A stretch of DNA of 64,000 nucleotides, from contig NOKP01000006.1 in assembly GCA_002682825.1 (NCBI GenBank), positions 310,001 through 374,000 on the forward strand. Reading direction: 5' to 3'. Position numbers and translations under genes: made by a program. Of this stretch, positions 43,841 to 56,552 are shown piece after piece. This stretch comes from Neonectria sp. B-13 (lineage: Eukaryota > Ascomycota > Sordariomycetes > Hypocreales > Nectriaceae). Position 1 is the first letter of the stretch; each line of letters opens with the position of its first letter. The notes under the pieces were generated by a model. That model made no database searches, had not been told where the DNA came from, and saw nothing but the letters and a program-made list of their open reading frames with translations.

Positions 43841-45528
43841 ATGATTGACCAAATGTCGCACTCTCCAGGTACAACTACACAACATTCCTCGATTTCTCAG
43901 ACACTACCCCCGGCGCCCATATCTGTGCGTCCCGAATCATATCTCGAGAAGAACCCTCCCCAGGGCGCAATCTCGACAGACCAGCCCCTGCCGTCGAGCC
44001 TGGATCTGGCAAATGCCAACATAGTCGATTGGGATGGCCCAGATGATCCGGAAGTGCCACTAAACTGGCCAAATTCCAAGAAATGGATCAACATCCTGGC
44101 CGTTTCGGCGCTTACGTTTCTCACGTTCGTCTTATCCTAAACCTTTTTTCGCCTTGGGTGAGAATCGTCATCTAACCCAGTGGTTCAATCCATAGACCAT
44201 TTGCATCCTCAATGCTCGCGCCCGCAATCCAACAAGTTATGCAACAAATGGGCGAAACAAATCGCGATATCGGTTCTTTCTCTGTGTCAATCTATCTTCT
44301 CGGCTATGCCTTTGGTCCTCTCTTCCTTGCGCCACTCAGCGAGCTCTACGGCCGCCTTCCCGTCTACCATATCTGCACCCTACTCTTCATCGTCACCAAC
44401 GTCGCATGCGCCTTGTCTATCAACGTCCCTATGCTCATCGCCTTTCGTTTCCTCACGGGCTTAGTGGGCGCCGGTCCATTAACGGTTGGGCCAGGAACCG
44501 TAGTGGATTGTTTCAGGCAGGAAGAGAGGGGCAAGGCGATGGCCGTTTGGAATATGCCTGTGTTGCTGGGGCCTAGTCTTGGGCCTGCTGTTGGAGCCTA
44601 TGTCTCGAGAGGTCTTGGCTGGAGGTGGACCTTTTGGCTCTTGGTCATCATGGTAGGTCTGGCTTCACTTCGGCGACTGATTTGCCCGCACTGACACTGA
44701 GCCATCTAGACTGGTACGGTTTTTGTTGTCTGTGTTTTCATCCAGAGTGAGACTCACCCTCCGACCCTCCTCAAGAAAAAGACGAAAAAACTACAGAAGT
44801 TACACGGCAATCCCGAACTCGGTTCCGCCAAGGATCTCAACAAGTCACACTCCCAACTCTTCAAAGGAAGCCTCACCCGCCCCTTAAAGATGCTCTTCCT
44901 ATCACCCATCATCTTCAGCCTCTCGCTCCTAACCGCCGTCGCCTACGGAACTCTCTACCTCCTATTCACCACCACAACTGAAGTATTCCAAACCAGGTAC
45001 GGCATAGTTACCAACGTAGGATTGGTTTATCTCGGCTTCGGCTGCGGCCAGATCGTAGGACTCTTCCTCGTCGGCGCAGTCTCCGATTCCATCGTGGGAA
45101 GAATGGCCAAGGGCGGCGAGATGAAGCCAGAGTATCGCCTTCCGCTCATGATCCCCGGCGCCGCAACTATACCCATTGGGCTCCTTATTTACGGCTGGAC
45201 AGTGCAGTTCCGAATTTTCTGGTTCGTTCCTATTATCGGTACCTTTCTCATCGGCCTCGGCATGATTATTGTATTTGCTTCGGTGGGGACGTATCTGGCC
45301 GATGCGTTCCCCATTCATGCTGCGAGTGCCACTGCAGCAAACACGGTGCTTCGCAGCGTTGGCGGTGCGTTGTTGCCTCTGGCTGGCCCGAGAATGTACG
45401 AGGCACTGGGTCAAGGATGGGGCAATACGTTGATTGCGGGTGTATCTTTGGGGATGATGGGCATGATAGTTGTGGCTTACAAGTATGGCGAGAGATTGAG
45501 GACGCGTTCCAAATACCAGTTTGACTAG
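43841..45528 (+). CDS. MFS multidrug transporter, DHA1 family
   Basis: Exons 43841-44124, 44196-44652 and 44710-45528 with introns of 71 and 57 nt give 519 residues. A hydrophilic N-terminal tail of about 85 residues ends in [21 protein letters not shown], the standard entry of fungal DHA1 drug and polyamine antiporters. [20 protein letters not shown] and [15 protein letters not shown] carry motif A (here [10 protein letters not shown]), and [22 protein letters not shown] follows. [15 protein letters not shown] is the central loop. The match is to the FLU1/TPO/CaMDR-like group that exports drugs and toxic metabolites by proton antiport at the plasma membrane; the substrate is unknown. The start could instead be the ATG at 43853 (MSHSPGTT). 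No biosynthetic genes lie next to it. Confidence 0.87.
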
Positions 45529-47150
45529 TAGAACAGCGAACATTGAACAAAATGAAATGGGTCTAGGGACATGGAGTTTTATAAAGAATGTCATGTTACC
45601 CATACCCATACCCACCAAGAGGTAAAGTCGCTATCTAAATAGTGAGTATATATTATAGTGCGGAAATAGTGTTTAACTGCCCGATTTTAAGACGTTCTTA
45701 CGATGTATATAGATTCCCTTAGTAGCCCTTAGTCCTTGTTGTTCTTTATTACTCTATTGTATACCCGCACTTTTAGTGCAGTCTAAGTCTTGCTAGCCAT
45801 ACAAGCGTCCTGAATACGACTCAACATTTGAACCACTTGAAGCACGTGGATGAATTTCCCTCCTCCCAGTCTCAGGACTTCAACTATCGGTACAACAGAG
45901 ATGAAGAAAAAGGAGAAAAGCAACACATATGACTTTCTCATAAAACGTAACTATCTACACCTTGACTCCCTTCAAGAAACCCCATATTTTCGATCCCTGC
46001 CACTAAGGCAATCTGGGTGGCGTTGTTAGGGCCTGACCTGGTTCTAGAACATCATGGCTGCCTGCTCAAGACAAGCATACTAGTCTCGGCCTGCACCGTT
46101 GACACAATCCCAGCTAATTTGAGGCAGAACAATAAGAACACAATGACCCATTCGGTATTGATTAACGAATAGCCTGACTGTTTTGAAGCACGAAAAGAGC
46201 TCCTCGAATAACGCCTTTCAACTTACTTTATCTTGCCGTTTGTCCTTACTTGCGAGGTTCATCATTCTACACGCTTTGGACGAAAGGAAGCGACATACAA
46301 CACCGCAATATCAGCACTATAAAGGGGATTGCATACTTTGGAGGGTTGGCTGTCCGATCCCAGCAAAGGGATCAAGCACTCCAAAGTTAGATTATACGTA
46401 GTATCTCGGAAGGCATCTATAAAACGTGTGCTAAAAGTGGCTGACGACCAAAACCCAGCATCCAGGCCGGTTTTATACCCGTATTCTGCACGCTACACCG
46501 TGGTAGCCTAACCAATATGGACATGGCCAAACAATAGCTTGCTTTTGCTTGGGTGGTGGCGGGCGACCAACTCTGTTACAGTTAGAAGCCGCGCAGCCTC
46601 TTTCAGCTTGCTTAATTAGGACCAGCTTCTCCATATAATTTCGATAGTCTCAACGCATCGCAAGATTGAAGATATGCGTCAACACCTCAAGACAGCGCAG
46701 CACACGATCATTCAGTCTCAGTGCTTCTGAGCCTCCGATTTCTACCTCGAAAATGGCGTTCTAATTCTTTTGGCTATAATCAATCCTCTCCGCCCATCCA
46801 CTTGGCAGCTTTCGGTTATTTTGTGATATGGAAAAATGGGACTGCAGAGCACGGGCCGCGGAGAAAGTTCCAGCGCAGGGAAGGCCAACGCAGGTGGCCC
46901 AAAGAAGAAAACTATTGAAGGGATGGCCCCATTTGGTGCGTGGATCTCGACGTAGTACAGGCTCATCCATGAACATGGATGAGCAAGCCTTATTAACCGC
47001 CGGCTTGCTTTCACTCCCATTTCTCCTTTCTCCAAGGCTCGGGTTTTGCTGCCCCATCGACATTCGTTCCTCTATGCTTGTTCTTCCCGTTTCAACTACT
47101 CCAACAGTCTTATATTTTTAATCACTCTCACCTACTGCCGAATCTTTATC
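45529..47150. other. Gene-free intergenic region
   Basis: About 1.6 kb with no coding content I can support. The last 110 bp before 47151 are CT-rich leader. Confidence 0.45.
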
Positions 47151-47927
47151 ATGCGCGTCTCGCTCTTTGCGCTACCGGCCCTTGCGGCCTTAGCCTACGC
47201 TGGCCCTTGCCGTCCCAGCTCCTCCGAGACGACCGACATCACAACTACCAGCTCTGAGTCAATTTCCTCGGCTTCGACATCCGAGACGACCTCCCTCAGT
47301 ATCGAGACCGAGGCAACGACTACATCTACTCTTGAAGAGTCTACCACCTCTCTGGAACCAGAAGTCACCACGACCAGCACGACTCTCGAATCAACGACAA
47401 CTTCGGCTGCTCCTGAACCCACCACGACCGTCCTGGGCTTCTGTCTCAAGGCCATCTCGGCTGATAAAATCAATAATGGTTATCACGTCGCCGGCGGCAC
47501 CCCACAGAGCAACCAGGTCATTCAGTCATCGTCCAACTCAGTCTATAACCTTTACAACCTGGACGTCGTGACCGGTGTGGTGACACTCAACAACACAGAC
47601 CCCGGGAAGCAGCTGTACTTGCCGTCTCCATACACCGGCCAAGTCCAGCGCGTGGTGCGCTTCACCACGGGCCCAGTCACAAACGGGGCTCTTCTGTGCT
47701 CGAATCCATCTGGCGAGTACACGTCCGGCTCGGTCCTCAAATGTTCTGGAACCGGTACAGATGCTTCGGGGACTCAGATTTACGACCAGTTCTCGGCGAG
47801 CCTTACCTCGGCTTCTGGGCCTTGGCAAATAATTGTTCAAGGATATTCGAGCACCTCCCGTTACAACTTTGACATGGGCATGTTCTACGGCTCTGATTGT
47901 CAGAGCCAAATGTCTCCTGCAAAATAA
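47151..47927 (+). CDS. Secreted Ser/Thr-rich protein, 258 residues
   Basis: A single exon from ATG in TATCATGCGCGTC. The signal peptide MRVSLFALPALAALAYA is followed by a mature GPCRPSSS start. Residues 20-95 are a Ser/Thr/Glu linker (TTTSTLEESTTSLEPEVTTT) that would be heavily O-glycosylated. The C-terminal 160 residues form a normal domain, with FCLKAISADKINNGYHVAGG, GKQLYLPSPYTGQVQRVVRF and four Cys. No GPI signal is seen at the end (DCQSQMSPAK). The family is not recognised. It could be a cell wall protein or a secreted effector-like protein; the sequence does not decide. Confidence 0.75.
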   Translation: MRVSLFALPALAALAYAGPCRPSSSETTDITTTSSESISSASTSETTSLSIETEATTTSTLEESTTSLEPEVTTTSTTLESTTTSAAPEPTTTVLGFCLKAISADKINNGYHVAGGTPQSNQVIQSSSNSVYNLYNLDVVTGVVTLNNTDPGKQLYLPSPYTGQVQRVVRFTTGPVTNGALLCSNPSGEYTSGSVLKCSGTGTDASGTQIYDQFSASLTSASGPWQIIVQGYSSTSRYNFDMGMFYGSDCQSQMSPAK

Positions 47928-49219
47928 AACAATTCATATGATGGCTAGTGGTGGAGAAGCTTCGGTTCGTTGAATGTGTCTACCCGCACAGTTTCTCCTT
48001 GATCGCAAGTGTCGCGAACTTGGTCTCAACTCACGTATGTCGGTGCTCCAGAAGGGTGTGTCTTTATTGAACAATAGTTCACGTGACTAGCTCTCTATGC
48101 CCATGTTTTTCCGATGCAGAATATTGAAACGTGAGACAATCAAAGGATTATTAGATGCTTTTCAAAGAATCTCCCATTTCAACCTAACTCTTGATGCAGA
48201 TGCACGTTCACTAATAGGTACTTGCTCGAGAACTAGTGCTCGAAAAATGTCATGGGACCACTTCCACGTGGTCTCGGTTATAATTACGCCTCGAGGCCCG
48301 AATAGTGGCAGAATGGTGGGTAAACGGTGATATTACTAAACTAAATGCCAAGTAGTATTAATTAGTATTAGTACTAATAGCTCTAGTATTAATTGGGGCC
48401 AATTTGTATTGATACTTAGAGAGTTTTTAATGTTTGTAATGGTATCTTAAGTATCAGTATCTAACAACTTCAATCCTGTCATACTCCATGAGATCATCGC
48501 CACGTTTGACTACCATTCGAATTTCGAGTAAACCAAGTCTCCCGAGTCAGCGCAACCTAGTCTTGACAGACAGCAGAACCTCCGACAACTCGGCCAGTCC
48601 TTTGTATACATGGCTAGGCAGGTTCTCGGAGGCAAATAAATATTCCATGACTAAGTCCATGCGCCCAAGTTCTGTTCGAACACAGCGATTGGTCTCTCTG
48701 AATTCGGTTTTTTCTTGAAGTTCTGCCCCTGAACACCGATCCTCAAGCCTCTTGTAGTTTCGCCGTAGTCGAGACTGGTCAGGCCCCGCTGTTGATTGTG
48801 TCGTCGTTGAGTTGTTCATGGGTGGCAAAGTAACTCCGTTTGAAATTCTCCCTGTATTTGTTGAGATTGAAGATTCGGGTATTCTTGCCCTGTGGGTGCT
48901 TCAAGAAGGGGAACAGAAAAGGCCTGTGATGGCGGGGATGCTATCGAGAACATTCCTAGATCAGGTACTAAGGGATTACTTGATGAAGCCTAATCCAAGC
49001 TCTCAGACCTAGTAGGCAGTGTCAGCATCGAGCATCTGAGATAGCGCACGAAACCCCGAGCTTGAACTCAATCATGAATGCACCTACACGCTCGGGGTGA
49101 CTTGTGGACTCGGTTGCCCTGCAACTCCTGGTTGGAATAAAGTGGTTGAAAACGTGATTGCAGGAATCATGAATGTACCGCCGTAGTCGACGTAAACTTG
49201 ATACAAGTCACTCGAAGTA
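47928..49219. other. Mostly gene-free; one unassigned minus-strand frame
   Basis: AT-rich between 48330 and 48480. On the minus strand, 48828-48547 encodes up to 90 residues (RRNYKRLEDRCSGAELQEKT then KGLAELSEVLLSVKTRLR) that could be a helical exon of a decayed gene. I find no start or splice partner that I trust. Confidence 0.35.
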
Positions 49220-50010
49220 TCAGTAGTCGTGATATGTCAGCAACCCGCATGGATAGTATGCAGCTTTGAGTGGTTCTAAATCAAAGTTCTCCATTCCTGG
49301 TATAAGGAGTTGGAAGATATTCCACCAGGTTTCCTCCTCGCAACCAGATAAAGCACTCCTCTCAAGTTCGGTTTCATATTCAGCACTCATGAATCGCTCC
49401 ATACCAGGCATTTCACTCCGTTGGCAAAGATTTTTCTGCTTCCCGCGACTGTCAAATTTGCGCTTTGACTCAAATGATATCCAGCAGCGTCGGCATCGAT
49501 ACGAAAGCATATGGCTGCGGTTCAGGTGCTTTCTGGACGTTGCTGTTAGTTGGATGACAAGAATAGCTGGACATCACGAGGACCAACTTTAATCGACAAA
49601 GTCCGGCGCACCCGCCTTCTGGATTGCGCGGGCCTTGTCTGAAACAGCCCTGCGATTTCTCAAACACTTTATAAGGACATGCAAACCGCGCCAACTGCCT
49701 CTGTTCCCTTGCAGTTGGGAACATTCGACGTGAAGGCTCGTTGTCGTCATTCCCACGGCCATAATTTCCGACAGGACTGCTGCCGTCTGGTGGATTGGCA
49801 TTACTCTTTCTTGATTGTGACAAATTATCAGACAGACCCCAAGACTGATTCAAGTATTCACCTGTTCCCTAATCTCCTGTGCTGATGTCTTCATCGTCAC
49901 TCAAGCCTTCTTTGCACTCGGATTCTAAGCGTGGGCCATCTGTGACTTCATCGGATTGTCTCGAGGGGTAATCTTTGTTTAATGAGAGAATTTCAATGTG
50001 CACCCTCGCC
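49220..50010 (-). pseudogene. Broken C2H2 zinc finger gene
   Basis: On the minus strand a frame runs with SDEVTDGPRLESECKEGLSD, meets TAG at 49871-49869, and continues in the same frame with NQSWGLSDNLSQSRKSNANP to ARFACPYKVFEKSQGCF. A 55-nt intron (49587-49533, GTTGGT donor, ACTAAC branch) joins it to GLCRLKKHLNRSHMLSYRCR and RCWISFESKRKFDSRG. The segment CPY ... H-x-x-RSH ... Y-x-C-x-x-C-W-x-x-F is the core of a large fungal C2H2 family (CPY, HLYRSH, C-x-x-C). Reading stops at 49220 without the usual long C-terminal part. The nonsense codon and the truncated end indicate a pseudogene. An unusual extra intron around the TAG is the alternative. Confidence 0.5.
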
Positions 50011-50032
50011 AGGCCGATCTGCCGTCTCAAAT

Positions 50033-50148
50033 CCGCCGGTCGTAAAGCCTACATTCTTTTCGCACATTACCCCCATATGTCAACGTACTTCCGCCGGTCG
50101 TAAAGCCTACATTCTTTTCGCACATTACCCCCATATGTCAACGTACTT
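50033..50148 (+). repeat. 58-bp perfect tandem duplication
   Basis: Units at 50033-50090 and 50091-50148, each beginning CCGCCGGTCGTAAAGCC and ending CAACGTACTT, are identical along their full length. This suggests recent slippage or unequal exchange just upstream of the broken C2H2 gene. Confidence 0.95.
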
Positions 50149-50593
50149 TTACCAAAGACACACAAATAAGCGTCAGGTTTTACATTGTATGCTCTCGTAC
50201 CAATTCAACGTCTTCAGAATGGAATACTAACAGCCTTTTTATGTCATTTGTGTCCAAGATCAGCACATGACGCAACCATCGAGGTTCATAGAATATCCTA
50301 ACTACCCAGCTGCGTAATCATACACAACTCGTTGAATCTTGTGGTCTTTCATATTGTATGTGCTGGGCGCACTTGAACAATCTTTATTCACTTAATCTTT
50401 AATGAATTATCTGGTACCCTTCTTCTTGATCTCGGATGTTCTTCTTCTAGTTCAATTCAGTGCAACAAACGATAGTTGTCCGAACCGGCAACTTCATTTT
50501 CTCATTCATACACCAAGAGGCCTACCAATATGCAATCCCCTTCTCCACAAATCGCATGCAACCTCACAATCAAGGGGTGATCGTAAGCTACCT

Positions 50594-50663
50594 CTTGCTC
50601 CAAACACTTCCATCAACGGTGCTTTGATCTTGCTCCAAACACTTCCATCAACGGTGCTTTGAT
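50594..50663 (+). repeat. 35-bp perfect tandem duplication
   Basis: Units at 50594-50628 and 50629-50663 begin CTTGCTCCAAACACTTCC and end GTGCTTTGAT, without differences. Confidence 0.95.
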
Positions 50664-53600
50664 ATTATTGAAGCGGTCGAAACTTAGATTCATCTTCATC
50701 CGAGGATATATTTTCTGTCGTGTGCGGGCCAGACTACTCGCTCTCCGACACTGATGCCGTAGCCACCAGTCTTCATCTGGGTCAGCCACTAGACAACCAG
50801 TCAGAGTCGCTGTTCAATTTTCTCCAACCTCGAATTAGGAGAAACTGATGAGTGAAATGAGCTTGCTGGATTCGTTGTATTACACGGGGGCGGTTAGGTC
50901 GGAGGTACTCCCTTGAAACGAGTCTGATGTGCTGTTCAAACTACCGGGTCGTGGGGCACTCGCCGTGGTAAATTACAATAGAAAGCTCGATGAAACGCGT
51001 GTATAACGAAGCTGACATGATCGAAATAAAATATTCTCGCTACGTAGAAATGACTCGCATGCTATCTGGAGCAACACATTGGATAGAGATGCATTTGAAA
51101 CCTAACAAGTTACAGTACAACCATCTTGCTTCGGTTGGAAACTCTCAGGGCGATACAAATCCTGGACGTTAGAACCCGGGTGCCTGCATCGAGTGCTTGC
51201 AGGATGTACAGATATTCTAGTGTGAAGCCAATATCATCTGCTGTACGCCGCTAGACGTCACTCTGCGCGTCACAGTATCAAGATGTAGCCCCGAATGAGA
51301 TCGAATCTTGCTGTTCCTGGATGAGGTCATCCCAGATCCGCCGTGGCAACTCAGCGGCAACATTGCCTCTGTTCTGCAAGGATGACAGCGGGATTCCCGA
51401 GGATTGCGTCAAAGGTTGTTCATACTTGCGTACTGTAAGCACACGCCCCTAATGACCCAGAGACTCGGTTCGCCTCCGTGGATCTCGGAGGAAATCAAGA
51501 AGGCGGAACGGTGCAGTGCCGCTGGTTGGGGCTTATAGTGGTGACATCATCGCCGAGATGTCAGCCCTGGCGCCGGCAGTCCGATTCCAGAGGATCGCCC
51601 GTGAACCACATCCTTCCGACAATGATCCGAACTGCCACTGCATGTGGAGCGCTTTCGAAGGCCGTTTTTGTTGATGCTGGGTGGACTAGATACCTACATG
51701 ACGTCGTTGTAAATTGATATTTGTTTTGGTGCCCTGATTTGTGCCCTGGCGACTCAATGCTGGGCTGGTTGCGCGGTACTGTCAAACCCTGCAAGAAATC
51801 CACAAACCCGCTTAACGCGGGGATCCTTGAGTCCTCGGCCCAGGATCCCCACGGTGTGAAAGAGGAGCCATCAATTCTTTTATGTTCTGGAGTCTCCTTT
51901 TTGCAAGGTCCAGGCCATTGGTAATGAATGGATCATGGCCGGTCCGGGAGAGGACGAATTGCATGGGACTCGGCTACGCTACTGCGAGTCCCCCGGATCC
52001 AAGGCCCCGTTGCTGTGCAGCCCCGGCGCATACAGTCAACGCACCAAGGAAGGAGACGGGAGTCATCCCGTCATCAGTCATTCTGGCGGGCGGAACGCCG
52101 GATACGGACGCGCAGGCCGGGCCGAGGCCGAAGCCGGGGAGGGAATTGGGAGGAGGCAAGAGGGGGCGGCCGGCGGGCGGGGAAGAACTGGGGACTGGGA
52201 CTGGGCATTGCGGGGTTATGAGGAGGAGAACCTACAGTAACCAGGGTTGCAGCTTGTGATATCTGTTCAATGGGAGCGGATTGTATTCGTACTGTACGGC
52301 TGGGACTGGTTGAATCCTGGCTAGGCACAAGCCAACAACCAGTCAACCAATCCAGGGCAGCCCAGGACAGTCCAGCTCCTTGGCGTGGCTCAACGGACCG
52401 GATCCAGAACCGATGGGGGAAAACACTGCTCAAAGTACGTATACTCACTGTACGACGCGACACTACACTACACTACACTACACTCAGCCGGAGCCGCACC
52501 GAGAACAACACCAAGTCGTCGAACCCATGACTCGATGACTCCAACGCCCAACAGTGGCGGTCAACCCCGTTGTTCAGCCTGAAAAATCTGCAGTCGTCTT
52601 GACAGACGCGGCGTCTGGGCGAAACACAGAATGAGTCAGGGGTTTGTGCCCCAGGCAAACGGTAGAGGTAGAGGTTGAGGGAGGCCATCGACACCATCCC
52701 CAAGGTGTCGCAAGGTGTGCGCAGCCCAGCCAACTGGAAACGACGAGAGACAGCTTTCGGTCGCCGTACCGGGGTCGCCTTGCTTTTTGGGGCCCAGCCA
52801 ACAATTAAATGTCGATGCGCTGTCCCCATAGAAAACCCAGCACAGCGCATCGGTGTCTCGCCCTGAGGCTCGGCCCAAGACAGCTCAGCAAGACAGCAAT
52901 AAAAGTCGCCGGCTGCAGGTCGAGGCTTGCTGGATACGAAGGTCGGGGCATTTGTGTTTTCGTCAACCGATGCCGATGACTGGATGCCGACTTGGTTAGG
53001 GCGAGACGTGGAAAAGAATCTGCATCTTTAAAAAAGGTTGTGCAGTTCCAGCCCAGAGCCTCGCTCGCAGGGTGTGTGTGTTGCTCGCGCCATTTCATAT
53101 ACACACGGAGGGTGTGCGCGTGCAAGACAGGGCTCGGCCTGGAAGAGGCAGCTCAGGGCGTCGACGAAGTAGCGAGCAGGCCTCCCTCCGTGTGGCATGA
53201 CAGCTACCCTCGGACTCGATTAGATACAGGCAAGCAGATAGGGAGGCAGATAAGTTAGGCCACGAGGCTTGTCCTTGCGGGGAAGCTGGCCAGCCGCCTT
53301 GGGGCTTGACCACCGACGTGTCGATGATGCCCGGGATGCCCGCTTCCCTCGGCCGAGCGAGCTTCCAGGTTTGTCCAGGTTGTTCCGGCATTCCAAGTTC
53401 GTCAACAGCTTGTCATCCGGAGCTCACATAACCCAGAGGCTTGCAATCAAGAAGCTGTCCAGCTGTCCAGCTGTCCAGCTTACCAGCTTCGTTCAGCTCC
53501 CTTCTTGATCCAGCTAGCCCTCTCGAGAACCTGCCAATGCACCATGCTACCTTACTTCATCAATCCATCATCGGCTCGGGGCATGTGACGACGCGGGGAA

Positions 53601-56309
53601 GCCCACGATGATCCAGACCCTGTCGGCTACGTGAGACAGAACCATCGACGGATGCAACACGCCCGGGAGTTTCCCAGACGATTCCCACGGGAGGCTGGCT
53701 GGACCTGGCTGGCTGCTGGACCTGGCTGGCTTCTAGACCTGACTGGCTGGCTGGACGGGGGCTTTTATTGCAGATAGCTTGCTGCACATCTCTTCAGCTT
53801 GAGCAGATGCGCGGAGAGGAAAACGCAGATGAGCCCAGTCCAGTCCAGTCCGGCCCAGCCCAGCGCGCCGGCTCTCAGCCTCTCCCGCCCACATTCCATT
53901 TATTCCATTTCCAGCATATTCATGCGGACGAATCCATTTCGCACGAATACGCTATCCCTCTCACCCGAGATGCCCAGGGCCTGCTCCATCAGAGCTGCAG
54001 CACGGCCTCGTCAGCTCCGCCCGACGCTGGCTCACAGCCTTGTCAGCTTCCCGTTTGGGGTTCGTCATCATGGTCAGCCCAAGCACTGCCGTCCATCAGC
54101 GCCTCGGTTTTGTGTCACCCACCAGAAACGGGGGGATGCCGCTTCTCCACACGCAGCCAAGGCAAGGGCATCGTGTCCGCATGCGCATGGCATGCCCTAC
54201 GAAGTACTGTACATGCGGCAGTGCTTCGCACCGGGTTGACGGTGGTGATTGTATTCTTTGCTGCCTGGGAGATGCTGCACCATGCCTGCTCCTAGGGCCC
54301 TTGCCTTGCGCTGCCTGCCGCCCGTTTAGAGAAGAATACTCCGTGGGAGCGGACATGGCTTCCGTTGCTCTTTAGTTTGTTTCGACAGAACAGGTAGTCC
54401 GCATGTGGTTGAGCTGTGCAATGCCACGGAGAGGAGCACCGGGATCAGAGACGATCAGTTCCTCCATCCAGGCCAATTTCCCTCACCCTTTGCGAATCGT
54501 GACAGCATCTCACTCATACCTCCCCTCGAGGGCCAGACAAAGCCAAAGGAAGCGCGGGAGAAAAGACCGCAATCGTACCATCGACAAAGAGCCCCGAGCT
54601 TCTCCGGGCATCGCGCTCGCACCAGCGATAGCAGCCCAGTTGCCCATCAGCACACCGAGGAAGTGGTGTCTTGGCTCCACACACCCGCCCCCGGTCTGTC
54701 GCGACTCGCCGTCTTTTGTGCGTGCCCTTCATCGGCGCACCACAGGAAAAATCAGTTGAGCTGCGTTTGACTCGGGCCAGGCGCGATGTTCAGGCGTCAG
54801 ACTCGGTCGCCAGCGAAGAGCCGGGATCGACACGTTAAGCTGACCGCAATAATGGCAAAATTCCTCAGTATGCTCGGGGTGATTCTCGTCGAGTATCCCG
54901 TTGCTGATGACGGCTTAGTCGATACTCCAGTCAGTTCAAGACATGCGCTCGCTCGCAATAGCTCGGCAGTTCTAAATCAAGCGCATCTCATCAAGATACG
55001 AACGGTACCGAGTAGTCAACAATAGTGTACTGAACATCCCGAAGCCGGTGCCGGCGGGGAAAAGAGCGGAGGAGAAAAGTGAAGAAAAAAAATCGAAACA
55101 CCCACTCGCGTCTCTCGCCCTCCATCCAACTCGAGTCGGAGGCCATCCAACGACGCCGTTGAACCATCATCCCGACCCAACCCAACCCGAGTCGGTCCTC
55201 AACAAGCGGCCTTTTTTGTTTTTCCTCGTCTTTGCCTTCGTCTCGCCGTTCTCCCGCCCGCGGTGAATCAATTCGCTCATTCCATGCACGCAGCACCGTC
55301 GGTTCCGGAAGAATCCGAGAACCTACCGACAAACGTGGCGGGTTTTTTGGCAGCTCGATGGAGAAATCGAAATGCGAGATGCCATCTTCGCTGTCGGAAA
55401 CACCGAAGAATGTGCTGCTTACGCTCCATGGGTTTCCCGTTCGGCGCGCTCCCCGCAAAACTACCCGACCCAACCCAGACACCACCACATGGGACGAGCC
55501 TGTGGGGCTGGATCGTATCTGGCCGAGCGACCCCCACTGGGCCGTCGTCCACTGTACGCCCACTGTACGTCCACTGTACATCCGCCGTCGCTGCCAGTGC
55601 CAGCGCCGGTGCGCAGACCACGCCGTCCCGCCGCGGTCCCACCAAGGTTCCAGCGGCTCACAGTGCTTCCAGGGCCTAATTACAGTGCACTTTAGGCCAC
55701 TGCCCCCCCCAATCTCGCCCAGGGCACATGGACCGCGCACGCCCCCCCTAGCCCTAGCCATCTCACCCCCTCCACTAGCCACCGACCCCTATCGCCCAGG
55801 GCCCTTACCACCACCCCCTAAAAACGCCCCCCCGGAACCCGCCACCCAGGCTGCCTCGTCCCCAAGCACGTCCCGTCATCCATCCTCATTCATATTGCTC
55901 GGCTCCGCCCCCATTTCGCATCCCATTTCTACTCCCGGCTCTGCTTCAACATCACCTTTTCATCTTTTCCACCTTTCTCATCAACTGATTCCACCGGTCT
56001 GGACCTCATTTCGCCTCTTCACCATCCGCTACCTGCTGATTCTCATTCTTGCTTGACGCAAACCATCAGCCCACCGCCATCTAACACGCACACAAAGGCT
56101 AGCTCCTTTGTTTATCTGGCCTTGTCTGTCCATCCCTTTCTCCGGACAACAAAGAAGACAATCCTCCACACCCGCCACTCATCACCCATCAGAGCAGCGC
56201 AGGCCGCATTCGAGCTTTCATAAACTGCCAACATCCTCTGCTACTTCCGCCACTCTTCCAAACAACCCTCTTCGATCTCCGGACCAGCTCCATCACACAT
56301 TTCACCATC
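50664..56309. other. Long gene-poor tract, GC-rich from about 51.9 kb
   Basis: More than 5.6 kb with no gene I can support. From about 51900 the composition turns GC-rich with short repeats: CTACA runs at 52462-52485, three CAGCTGTCCAG-type units at 53451-53480 and CTGGCTGG/CTGGACCTGG tracts at 53690-53757. The final 500 bp before 56310 are C- and T-rich and probably include a long leader. Open frames here on both strands are typical of unselected GC-rich DNA. Confidence 0.4.
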
Positions 56310-56552
56310 ATGTCTTCATCAGAGTCAAACTACTACTACGCTTCCATGGACACCAGCGCCTACACCTGGGTTCAGCCCACAGTCATCGAGGACGATGACT
56401 TGACCTTTGGCGGCAAATCCCTGAGCGCCTGGTACGAGGAGGAGCGTCGCCGCTTGAGCAGCGGGAGCGGCAGCGACGACGGCGAGGAGCGTCGAGGCCG
56501 CGAGCGCGTCCGGAAGCACCACTCAAGATCTGGCAAGTCGCATAAGAACTAA
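56310..56552 (+). CDS. Small uncharacterised protein, 80 residues
   Basis: The ATG in CATCATGTCTTCATC follows a very pyrimidine-rich leader. The protein starts MSSSESNYYYASMDTSAYTW, continues VQPTVIEDDDLTFGGKSLSA and WYEEERRRLSSGSG, and ends in a charged basic tail (RRGRERVRKHHSRSGKSHKN). The aromatic and acidic first half followed by a basic disordered tail, and the good start context, suggest a real small gene. The family is not recognised. It has no signal peptide. Confidence 0.6.
   Translation: MSSSESNYYYASMDTSAYTWVQPTVIEDDDLTFGGKSLSAWYEEERRRLSSGSGSDDGEERRGRERVRKHHSRSGKSHKN

Noticed and set aside
48547..48828. Minus-strand frame as last exon of the broken C2H2 gene
   Set aside because: No splice partner I trust, and its content does not match the C-terminal part of that family as I know it.
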